A DNA stretch of 64,000 nt from Camellia lanceoleosa. Its lineage: Eukaryota > Streptophyta > Magnoliopsida > Ericales > Theaceae. The position numbers and the translations under genes were made by a program. Below are positions 55,087 through 64,000 of the stretch, piece by piece. Each line of letters begins with the position of its first letter. Position 1 is the stretch's first letter. The notes under the pieces are model-generated. The model saw only the letters and a program-made list of their open reading frames with translations, had not been told where the DNA came from and made no database searches. The stretch lies in the NCBI GenBank assembly GCA_025200525.1, contig CM045758.1, positions 162,251,040-162,315,039 on the forward strand, written 5' to 3'.

Positions 55087-55466
55087 GATACATTATAATA
55101 TTAGTTATGACATTATTTTAGTTATTATCTAAGAGTTGTTTAGTTATAACTCATGTGATATTTATTTATATATATATATGTTTATTTATTTATTTATAGT
55201 TACAACTTTCATAATATTAAGTTATACCACTTTTGATAATCAATTATAAAACTCATGAGGTGTAAATATTTGAAAACTCATTGGTGGCAACCTAATTCAA
55301 ATATAAATATTTGTACCCCGCTCACACTATCAACTCTAAACGTAGTTGTCAAATACTACTATGATAAATATTAGTTTTGTTGACAACAGCTAAAAAAATT
55401 ATGTTTTATTAAAAAAAATTGCTTTTAGTTAGTTTTTAAAAATTGGTGTCAATAGCTTGTTTGGTT

Positions 55467-55500
<34 letters not shown>

Positions 55501-55684
55501 GACATTTTTTTTTTGAGATTTTGATTGATAAATTCTATTTAGAAGTGTTTTAATCCAAAAAGTTCATGAAAGAATTTGTCAACTCACTTAGTCCCATGTA
55601 TTTATACTTTTATTCCATAAAGTCATTTTTCTTGATTTACACAATTTTCTTAAACTCTTATACCCTTATATTTAATATTGATAT
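55087..55684. other. AT-rich repeat remnants, no gene
   Basis: The first 200 bases are rich in TTAGTTATGAC phrases like 39346-39461 and 14245-14478. An A run lies at 55473-55498. No coding frame is seen. Confidence 0.4.
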
Positions 55685-56462
55685 TGAGAGGGAGTTTTTA
55701 TGTGCATTGGGGCCGAGCTAGACCAAGGCATGGTAAATGGGCCGTTCTTTGGGCCGTGGTGAAAAGAGCTTAGCAAGTGGACCACGGTCCAAATGGTAGC
55801 TCGGTCCAAGTGTGAAAAGGGCACGGCGAATGTTAGCTCGGTCCAAGTGTGATTATAGTCACCACAGTCGGAGTAGAGATAGTTAGCTCGACCATAGCAT
55901 TCGGAGCCGAGGTATGATGACTTCTCATGGTGAACCTCACTTTGATTAGCGCGGTCGAAGCTTGCTGAAAGTTAGCTCGGTCTCAACAGGCAACCAAGGT
56001 ACAAGTGAACAAGAGCCGAGCTATGAGCTGCATGTGAAGGCGTGGGATTAAGTATGACAAAGTGCTAGTGTTAGCTTGGTCATACCTTCATCCAACCGAA
56101 GCAAAACCATCTCACTTGGTTTAAGCAGTAAGGGAGGTGTTGAAGGATAAGCATTATCTTTCAGGAGTGTGATTCCTAGGAGGACTCTACATGGAGGAGT
56201 AATAGTCCTACTACGATTGTGCCATGCGGAACCTATAAAAGCTCACAACATAACCTATGTACAGGTAACACAACTTTGATTCTCGAATACACAGAGCTTT
56301 TGTCTATTTGTCTATTTTGCTGACTTAGGCATCGGAGAGGTATCCGGCACACATCCGCCGGTTAGCTCACGTTTGTGTTTTCAGGGAGTAAAACGACGAT
56401 GTTTGGAGGAGCGCAGACTTGATCAACAGGATTATACGAGAAGATTATTTCGTGCTCGTACA
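55685..56462 (+). repeat. 5' LTR of the second Tat-like element
   Basis: 778 bp starting TGAGAGGGAG and ending GCTCGTACA. Same family as the solo LTR at 22116-22863. The first half has loosely repeated TTAGCTCGGTCC phrases. TATAAAAG lies at 56234-56241, with the PBS CTTGGCGCCGTCTGTGGGAA directly after the end. Confidence 0.88.
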
Positions 56463-56534
56463 CTTGGCGCCGTCTGTGGGAAGTCCAGAAAGAACAAAAC
56501 CTCTTGATCGAGTTTTCCTCGTTAGTTAGAAGCA

Positions 56535-57915
56535 ATGGCGCACAATGAAGACTTGCCGCAGTCCGCTATCGACGGACAAACCCCAAAGGGGGATGGGAGG
56601 CGCGAAGGTTTGTCTTCTATCCCTCCCATGGCAAATTTGGAGCCCCAGTGATAGAACCCCCGGAGGGATGCTAAGGGGAGGCAGGCTAATAGCCCCCGTC
56701 GCTCTCAAAGTCCTGAAAGACAGAGGGGGATGATGGATCCTCAAGTTCTGGAGGATCGCCTGAAGGAACAGGATGAGTTAATAAGGAAGATTGTGGCAGA
56801 CATGGAGTCAATGAAGCACCAGATAAAAGGAAAATGGGTGGCGACAAGAGAGGGGCACAAAGGTAACACGCCCCCTCGCCACTCGGAGGATCGGGATAGG
56901 CGTACCACACCATCGCAAGTAGAAAGTAGGAGCCTTAGAACAGGCGATACTCAATCAAGGACTTCCAGGACTCATTACTCCAGGTCTAAGAGAATGAGAA
57001 CTGAGAGGTCATGTACTGAGGGAAGCACCTATCGGCCCTCACACATACACCAGACGTCATTTAGGCACACAGAGTTGCCTAGATCATCTGATTTGCGGAC
57101 TGTGCTCGAAGAAAGGGCATGATGGAAGGAAGACACCAGGGTGCGCAACCCACGTAGAGTTTCAGCCCTTCAGCGGTTGGCCCCTCGGATGCATGGGAGT
57201 GTCGAGGTAGGAATGCCAATGCCGTGCCTTGCTTATAAACCAACAGACAAAGCATTAGCAAGGTTACAAAGTTCACCGTTCGTTCCGGCAATTGAGAACG
57301 CACCACTACCTTCGGGCTTTCACTAGCCCAAATTCACTACTTATGAAGGCAAGACAGACCCCTACATGCACCTAAGCTACTTTCGCCAGGTTATGGCAGT
57401 ATACCGGTGGAACGAGGCTTTAATGTGCATCCTTTTCCCATCCAGCCTTGGCGACCTAGGTTTAACCTGGTTGGAAAGGCTACTAGAAGGCAACATCTCC
57501 TCCTGGGCGCAATTGGCAGAGGCGTTCGTGACTAGGTTCAGAACGAATACCAAAACACCAGTGGAGATCGATCAGCTACTCTCCATTGACATGGGCGACA
57601 AGGAGACGTTGAGATCCTACAATAGTCGTTACTGGGAAACCTTCAACCAGATTAGGGATTGCCCTACAAACCTTGCCATTGCACAATACAAATGGGGCCT
57701 GCCAGTCGGCAACAAATTGAGAGACTCAATTACTATGACGCCACCCTTCACAATGGAGGCCTTGATGGAAAGAGTGCACCAGCATATTCGGGTGGAGGAG
57801 GATGGCACCCGTGCTAAAACACGGTAGGACGATCAAGCAAAAATGGGCGAGGCAGGCAGGCTAATAGAGAGGACCCAGACAAAAGGTGGTTAAGAGTTCA
57901 TACTACCATTACCAC
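56535..57915 (+). pseudogene. gag of the second Tat-like element
   Basis: The start MAHNEDLPQSAIDGQ lies at 56535, 73 bases after the LTR. After stops, 56730-57119 gives a Glu/Lys coiled-coil-like segment and an Arg/Ser-rich part. 57141-57324 leads to the capsid-type domain, 57330-57827: DPYMHLSYFRQVMAVYRWNE, then LTWLERLLEGNISSWAQLAE, FVTRFRTN and ETFNQIRDC, the typical Retrotrans_gag blocks. At least four stops or shifts (56649, 57120, 57325, 57825). Confidence 0.85.
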
Positions 57916-58720
57916 GGTGTTCAAAAAATCAATCTACCGGATTCTCAGTGAGATACGCGACGAACCTTTTGTCCGATGGCCAACTAAGTTGGGAGAAGCA
58001 CAGAAAGACTATGATGAAAGGTCCCGGTGCACCTTCCATGATAAAAAGGGGCACCGCACTAAAAATTGCACGCCATTGAGGCAGCATTTGAAGGAATTAG
58101 TGGCGGCTGGGCATCTGGACCAGTACATAGAAAGAGGGACACAGCTAGCCCTCCAAAACCACAACAACCCAAACGGAATGCCAGTCGACGCCCCACCCCA
58201 AGGCGTAATTAACGTAATACATGGAGTATTTGAACCTGAACGAGTATATGAGCTCAGGGAAATGATCAAAAAGGCTAAGCACTTAAGGGAGGTATTAAGC
58301 GCACAACCTGCCATCAAAGAGGGGAGAACAGAGGCCACGAATGTCATATCTTTTTCAGACAGAGACTTGGCAAGGATATATTGCCCTCACAATGATGCAC
58401 TGGTTGTCACACTCCGCGTCAAGAATTTTGACATCAAGCGGATTTTGATTGACCAAGGGAGCTCATGTGAGATAATGTATTACGAAACCTTCAAACAACT
58501 GAAACTGGAGGACAAAGACTTCGCACCTGCAACATCTCCCCTAATCGGATTCAACTCAATGCCAGAGTGGCCAGTGGGCAAGATAATCCTCCCAGTTAGA
58601 GCAAGAAACATGACGAAACATGTGGAATTCTGGGTATTAAAAATCCCTTCCACTTACAATATAATATTGGGGAGGACATGGTTGCACGCCATGCGATCGG
58701 TAGCCTCAACCTACCATTAG
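57916..58720 (+). pseudogene. Zinc knuckle and protease of the second Tat-like element
   Basis: One open frame of 267 codons. CTFHDKKGHRTKNCTPLRQH (about residues 36-55) is the knuckle-like motif. RVKNFDIKRILIDQGSSCEI (about residues 167-186) holds the protease active site D-Q-G, so the catalytic Asp is kept. IILGRTWLHAM is the conserved closing block. The frame ends at a stop (58718) just before the RT linker. Confidence 0.85.
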
Positions 58721-58777
58721 GTATTCTGGTTCCCCAACGAAGCCGGAGTAATTGAAGAGGTCCTTGGAGACCAAATT

Positions 58778-60441
58778 ATGTCCAAACAATGCTTCATCAC
58801 AGTAAATGGCAGCAGCGCTGCCAAAGGGTATGTACAGATGGTGGAAGAACCCGAGAGCAATGAACTGTTTGCAGATGTTGGCAAGGCAGCTGAACAGAAG
58901 GCAGTGGAAGGCTTGGTACAGGTAAGGATAGATGAAAAAGACCTAGAAAAGTTCTTTTTACAAGGCTCGTCTTTGTCCAGCACTGAGAGAATAGAGGTCA
59001 TGGAATTCTTAACCTCTAACATCGAAGTGTTTGCCTGGATACCGTATGACATGCCTGGCATTGACCCAAACTTCATCTGTCACCAACTTAATGTCCACCC
59101 AACCGCCAGACCAATTATATAGTGCACTCGCAGATCAGTACTCCACCATGCCGAGATAGTGGCAGAAGAAGTGGGAAACTTGCTGGATGCAGGAGCTATT
59201 AGAGAAGTGCACTACCCCAGGTGGATCTCCAATACCGTAGTAGTGCCAAAGAAGAATGGAAAATGGCGTGTCTGCGTGGATTACAAAACAATCAACAAGG
59301 CATGCCCAAAGGATAGCTTTCCCCTCCTACGAATAGACCAACTGGTAGATCTAACGGTAGGACACAACCGGTGTAACTTTCTTGATGTGTATAGAGGTTA
59401 CCATCAGATCGCTATGTATGAGCCAGACCAAGAGGTCACATCTTTTACAACTCCTAGAGGGTCAGATTGTTACAAGGTCATGCCCTTTGGCCTAAAAAAC
59501 GCAGGGGCAACATTCCAACGGATGGTCACCAAGATGTTTGAACCATTGTTAGACAGAACAATAGAGGCTTACATCGACGATATGGTGGTCAAGAGCAAGG
59601 ATGAGAAGGACCATCTCAGGGACCTAGATGAAATGTTTAAGATATTGAAGAAGAACAAGTTGCGCCTGAATGCATCCAAGTGTGCGTTCGGCGTAGGATC
59701 AGGCAAATTCCTAGGCTTCCTGGTGACCAACCGAGGTATAAAGGTAGACCCCTCTCAGATCAAAGCAATCTAGGATCTAGAGAGGCCCATCTCAGTAAAA
59801 GAAGCGCAGCATCTCACTGGCATGGCAGCTGCGCTCAACCGGTTTATAAGTCGGTCGTTTGACAGATGTCGACCATTCTTCCAAGCATTAAAGGCCAAGT
59901 TTGAGTGGGACGAAGAATGCGACCGGCCCTAGAAAGAGTACATGTCTTCTCCACCACTGCTAGTCAACCCAATACCTGGAGAAGAGCTCTTTTTGTACCT
60001 AGCAATTTCACAGCACGCGGTCAGTGCAGTGTTGGTCAGAGCGGAAGGAATCCAACACCTGCCCATCTTCTATGTTAGCAAGACTTTGCTGGGCGTAGAA
60101 ACCAGGTACTTACCATTGGAAAAACTAGCCTTAGCCTTGATGATGGCCTCAAGGAAGCTGTCGCATTACTTCCACGCCCACACAGTGATCGTCCTAATAG
60201 CTTTTCCTCTAAAAGTCTTGTTTAAGAGGGCGAACTTTTCTGGGTGAATCTTGAAATGGGCGGTGGAATTGGGACAGTTTAATATCAAGTTTCAGCCCAG
60301 AACCGCAATAAAAGCACAAGCTTTGGTAGACTTTGTGGCAGAGTTCACACCAGGAAGTCATCACATATGCCCAGTTGACTTGACTAGTACAACCGAAATA
60401 GGGACGGAAAGTGCCGCAGGAAATGCGCAACCCCTAATACA
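58778..60441 (+). pseudogene. RT and RNase H of the second Tat-like element, truncated
   Basis: RT frames 58778-59119 and 59159-59770 are split by a stop at 59120. Motifs: [64 protein letters not shown], and an intact [12 protein letters not shown] (YIDD). RNase H blocks follow (AQHLTGMAAALNRFISRS, PIFYVSKTLLGVETRYLPLE, KWAVELGQFNIKFQPRTAIK) with three stops. The frame ends at ALVDFVAEF plus about 30 codons, just where the archaeal-type RNase H should start. The catalytic residues of RT look intact despite the stops. Confidence 0.87.
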
Positions 60442-60442
60442 A

Positions 60443-60873
60443 TGATGTAGCCAGCACAACAAGCAATCCGTGACCACCCACCTTGGTAGTTTCCGTCTTT
60501 TATGGCTTTAGTTGCCATTATTTTATTATGTTCACTTTTGGCAATTGCCTTATTATTTGCCTTTTATTTTATTAGTTGCCTTATTTTATTTCCAAACCTG
60601 TTTGTTGCTTCGTGAAGGTAGGCCTCTGTTTTTCTTATAAATAGTGGGTGTAAAGCCTTAGGGCTCTAGAGTTTTTTGATCATTAATATATTTTGAGTTT
60701 TATACTCTTTGTTCCAACTTTGGTTAATTCTTTGTGAATCAACTTTTGTTGAGCCTTTAAACTCGTTATTCTTGGTGAATCAACGAGTCTAGAGAGGAGT
60801 CTTATTTCTGGTATTCTTGTTCGAATCAATGGATTTTAAGATTGTTACTATTGTTACGACTCGTGCTGTATCA
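60443..60873 (+). repeat. 5' LTR of the third gypsy element
   Basis: About 431 bp from TGATGTAGCCAGC to GTGCTGTATCA. It has a TATAAATA box at 60636-60643 and T-rich U3 sequence. The 3' boundary is placed just before the primer-binding site and may be off by a few bases. Confidence 0.7.
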
Positions 60874-60874
60874 G

Positions 60875-60887
60875 TTGGTATTAGAGC
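60875..60887 (+). other. Primer-binding site of the third element
   Basis: TTGGTATTAGAGC is one mismatch from TGGTATCAGAGC, complementary to the 3' end of initiator tRNA-Met. Confidence 0.8.
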
Positions 60888-60897
60888 ATCGGCTACG

Positions 60898-61900
60898 ATG
60901 GCACCAAGGAGGCAGCCCATGGACGACGTTTATGAAGCTGACATTGCAAGGATGCAACAACAAATTGATGCCTTGACTGAGCAACTCGCAGCGTTGCAAC
61001 AACAGCAGCAGCGCCAGCCACATCCAAACCCACGGTCTATGGAGGACGAAGAAAGTATGGAGGAGATTGACAACAACCCTTTTGCTGGAAATTTTTGTAG
61101 GGAAAGAGTTCGACAAGTTGCGGAAACAAATTCACGTCGGTGGGAAGCAGGTCTAAAAATTGACATCCCTGAATTTCAAAGCAGTGTTCAACCCGAAGAC
61201 TTCTTGGATTGGCTTTTTGCTGTCGAAGAGGTTCTTGACTTCAAGGAAGTTCCAGAAAACAAACAAGTTTCCTTGGTGGCCACACGATTCAGGAGAAGAG
61301 CAGCGGCTTGGTGGCAACAAATAAAGTTAACTCAAACCAGGCAAGGAAAGAGTAAAATTGCTTCTTGGGAGAAGATGAAGAAACATATGCGTATGGCGTT
61401 CCTTCCTCATAACTATACACGCATGATGTACTAACAATTGCAGAATTTACAGCAAGGGACGAAGACGATCGATGAATATACCACTGAGTTCTATCAATTG
61501 GTGTCACGGAATGACCTTGCTGAAAAAGAAGACCAACTTGTTTCCAAGTACATCGGGGGATTGCAAGAACATTATTAAGATACCTTGAATTTGTTTGATC
61601 CCTATTCAATTTCTAAAACACACCAGAGGGCTATACAATTAGAGAAAAGGTCAAAGCGTCGCTCATGAGGTACTGGGTGGTCAAGTGGAAACACTAGTGG
61701 CAACCGTAATATACCCCCAATGAACCGAAATACGAGTATAAACCTTCTAGGGGCACGGTGGAGCACCACACAATCTGATACGGTTGGTAAACCTTTAGGA
61801 GGATAGTCAAACAGGAACTCTGTTACTAGTAGTGGTATGCGTTGCTTTAAGCGCGGAGAAGTTGGTCATCGCGCTACAGATTGCAGAAAAAGTGACCGGG
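60898..61900 (+). pseudogene. gag of the third gypsy element
   Basis: Starts MAPRRQPMDDVYEADIARMQ with a Gln-rich coiled coil (residues 15-45). The capsid domain follows: LKIDIPEFQSSVQPEDFLDW, then RRRAAAWWQQIKL and, after a stop at 61432, TIDEYTTEFYQLVSRNDLAE. Further stops at 61576 and 61666. The knuckle near 61840 reads CFKRGEVGHRATDC, with the second Cys changed to Arg. The start was chosen because it follows the PBS at the normal distance; the frame is open further upstream into the LTR. Confidence 0.85.
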
Positions 61901-62038
61901 GTTGGCAAAGGCCTATTTATAGATAGTGAAGAGATTGCCAAAGATGGGACTAATGAAAGTCTGCAAGATCCTACCTACGATCCCAAGGATAGTATTTATG
62001 ACAAGGAAGAATGAGTTACCGGCGATGATGGTCCTCTA

Positions 62039-62989
62039 TTGGTTGTGCGCAGGGCTTGCTTTATACCTCGAGAGGTTGAAGGGAATGGGTGGTTACGAAA
62101 CAACATCTTCCAATCCACGTGTACCATTAGTGGGAAGGTGTGCAAGTTCGTAATTGACTCCGGAAGTTGTGAGAATGTCATTGTGGAGGACGCTGTAGCA
62201 AAATTGGGAATAAGTACAAGCCAACATCCCAACCCATACAAACTATCATGGCTTCAGAAAGGCAAGGAGGTAACGGTTTCCAAACGTTGTTTAGTCCCAT
62301 TATCTATTGGTTCTAATTACAGGGACAAGGTATGGTGTGATGTGGTTCAGATGGATGCTTGTCATATTTTATTGGGAAGGCCTTGGCAATTTGACCGCGA
62401 CGTGTTACACGATGGACAAAGGAACACTTACTCCTTTGAATTTAACAAGATCCGCATTGTTCTTGAACCTCATAGAGAAGAAGCACCAAAGCTAGCCACT
62501 GAGAAGAGTTCTAGCTTATTCTCTATGCACCAGTTCTTGGAGGAGGTGGCTGAAACAGGAATGGTGTTTGTACTAGTAGGAAAAGACAGTGCTATAGAGA
62601 GTAAGATCCCTGAGCCTATGAAGGCTCTAATTACAGAGTTCCATGATGTATTTCCCAAGGAGTTACCCCCAATGTTACCATCCATGCGAGGCATACAACA
62701 TCAAATTGATTTGCTTCCAGGATCAAATTTGCCAAATAAACCCCACTATCGCATGAGCCCAAAAGAGCATGAGGAACTTCGCCGACAAGTGGAGGAATTG
62801 CTAGCCAAGGGACACATCCGAGAAAGCCTCAGTCCATGTGCCGTACCTGTACTATTGACCCCCAAGAAATATGGCTCGTGGCGCATGTGCATCGATAGTA
62901 GAGCAATTAATAAGATCACTATCCGATATAGGTTCCCCATACCTCGGTTGGATGACTTATTAGATCGCTTATGGAGTAATTGTGTTTAG
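62039..62989 (+). pseudogene. Protease and N-terminal RT of the third gypsy element
   Basis: One frame of 316 codons. CKFVIDSGSCENVIVEDAVA carries the intact D-S-G protease site (about residue 38), and CHILLGRPWQFDRDV closes the domain. RT starts with HQIDLLPGSNLPNKPHYRMS, EELLAKGHIRESLSPCAVPV and LTPKKYGSWRMCIDSRAINK, ending in a stop at 62987 just before the normally following QIDLKSGYHQ-like block, which survives as QIDLKKW in the next bases. Confidence 0.85.
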
Positions 62990-63092
62990 CAAATTGATCT
63001 CAAAAAGTGGTTACCACGAGATTTGGATTAGGGAAGGTGATGAATGAAAGACAGCCTTCAAAACTCGATAGGGGCTTTACGAGTGGCTAGGC

Positions 63093-64000
63093 ATGCCATT
63101 TGGTTTATCAAACGCACCCAGTACTTTTATGCGTGTGATGAACCAACTATTTCGGCCTTTTATCGGGAAGTTTGTTGTTGTTTATTTTGATGATATTTTG
63201 GTTTATAGCGCTAATAATGAATTACACCTCCAGCACTTGTGTCAGGTTCTATTAGTACTGCAAGAAGCAAAATTTTATGTTGGCACCAACAAGTGTTCCT
63301 TCTTAACCGATACTGTTGTGTTCCTTAATTATGTCGTATCTAAAGATGGCCTCTCTGTGGATGAAAGCAAGGTAAATAGTCAGGATCGCCAATACCAAAA
63401 ACATTCACGACGCATTTAAGCTTTCATGGGTTGGCTTCGTTTTATCGGAGGTTCATTTCCCATTTCAGTAGCATTATGGCACCAATTACGATCGCATGAA
63501 AATCGCCAATTTATTGACGAGAGGTAGCGATGTACATTCCAAAGAAATTAAACAGAAATTGACTTCAGCACCAGTCCTCATATTACCAGATTCTTCTAAA
63601 CCCTTTAAGCTACACTATGACGTATCTAAAATGCGCATTGGGGCTGTTTTGAGCCTAGGGGGTCGACTGATTGTCTACTTTAGTGAGAAGCTTAGCAGTT
63701 CCAAAAGCAACTAAAGCACTTATGATGTGGAATTTTACTCCATTGTCCAAGCCCTGAAGCATTGGTACTCTTATCTGTCCTAAAGTGAATTCATTTTATT
63801 TTCTGACCATGATGCTTTGAAGCACATCAATGTACCAAGACAAGCTTTCATCAAGGCACGCCAATTGGGCAAAGATATCCGCAACAATTCACCTTTGTTA
63901 TTAAACACAACCGGACCTTAAACAAAGTGGTCGATGCATTTAGCCGCCGCTCATTGTCGCTACTACTATGAGAAATACGGTCCTTGGGTTTGATTCCTTT
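63093..64000 (+). pseudogene. C-terminal RT and RNase H of the third gypsy element, partial
   Basis: [20 protein letters not shown] leads to the intact [13 protein letters not shown] catalytic block and [20 protein letters not shown]. After a frameshift near 63400, LILPDSSKPFKLHYDVS and GGRLIVYFSEKLSSSK mark RNase H, then the ILFSDHDALKHINVPRQAF block at about 63790-63850. Stops at 63712, 63781 and further shifts. The order and motifs are of a chromovirus (Reina/Galadriel type is a guess). Integrase is beyond the window. Confidence 0.85.

Larger units (their letters stand above)
55685..60441 (+). mobile_element. Second Tat-like gypsy element, 3' part missing
   Basis: LTR 55685-56462, PBS, gag, protease, RT and RNase H, then the sequence changes at about 60442 to the LTR of another element. 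Second RNase H, integrase and 3' LTR are absent from the window. The zinc-knuckle layout CxFHxKKGHxTxxCxxLxxxLxxL and the PBS fit Tat-like non-chromovirus elements. Several stops interrupt gag and pol. Confidence 0.85.
60443..64000 (+). mobile_element. Third gypsy element, chromovirus-like, runs off the window
   Basis: LTR 60443 to about 60873, PBS TTGGTATTAGAGC, then gag, CCHC, protease, RT and RNase H up to the window end. Its LTR starts exactly where the second element is cut, so it appears inserted into it. The 3' LTR is outside the window, so the target duplication cannot be tested. Confidence 0.8.

Noticed and set aside
60209..61166. Minus-strand frames opposite RNase H and gag
   Set aside because: Shadows of the plus-strand pol and gag, including a Cys-rich frame opposite the Gln-rich coiled coil.
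1..64000. tRNA and rRNA genes
   Set aside because: I saw no sequence that could be recognised as a tRNA cloverleaf with A and B boxes or as rRNA. A dedicated tRNA search was not possible here.

Overview
The window looks like transposon-rich nuclear DNA of a eudicot plant. It is AT-rich and full of microsatellites and foldback elements. One plant-type gene with a long intron is easy to recognise, and most of the rest is nested Ty3/gypsy LTR retrotransposons. The species cannot be named from the sequence. Nothing bacterial, organellar or viral was seen.

Region by region. 1-2900: AT-rich repeats and small terminal-inverted-repeat (TIR) elements, one with a perfect 9-bp target duplication. 2940-9707: an old gypsy LTR split by a complete minus-strand LTR element (3644-9301, 5-bp duplication GTAAC). 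That element has no pol; its interior is mostly tandem arrays of short hairpin-forming units. 9770-10985: MITE and LTR remnants. 11347-15212 (minus): a two-exon SAM-dependent methyltransferase gene whose 3.1-kb intron holds an RTE-type LINE tail. 15213-24970: mostly gene-poor DNA with small TIR elements, a possible Pack-MULE (17505-18510), a solo LTR inside a MULE-like element, and two candidate short genes (19737-19832 minus; 23147-23347 plus).

24970-39345: a stack of insertions. A non-autonomous element (LTR pieces at 28887 and 38931) carries a decayed gag-like gene of the 'putative gypsy type transposon' kind. Its left LTR is split by a Tekay/Del-like LTR sequence (29226-34824, duplication ATTGG). 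That in turn contains a 2.2-kb block (30098-32336) duplicated from 24976-27190 and is itself flanked by 0.65-kb direct repeats.

39462-55086: a 15.6-kb decayed Tat-lineage gypsy element with gag, protease, RT, two RNase H domains and integrase on the plus strand. Between pol and the 3' LTR it carries an antisense gene with a plant mobile domain (PMD) and several GT-AG introns, two of which remove stops or restore the reading frame. This is the most interesting object in the window. It is interrupted by a foreign LTR in gag (about 41023-42905) and a MITE in the integrase C-terminus (49651-50203).

55685-64000: a second Tat-like gypsy element (LTR family shared with the solo LTR at 22116) cut off in pol at about 60441 by a third gypsy element, chromovirus-like, which runs off the window end.

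The genes do not form a pathway. The methyltransferase is the one well-supported host gene. The rest is the gag/pol machinery of successive retrotransposon insertions, most copies inactivated by stops and frameshifts.
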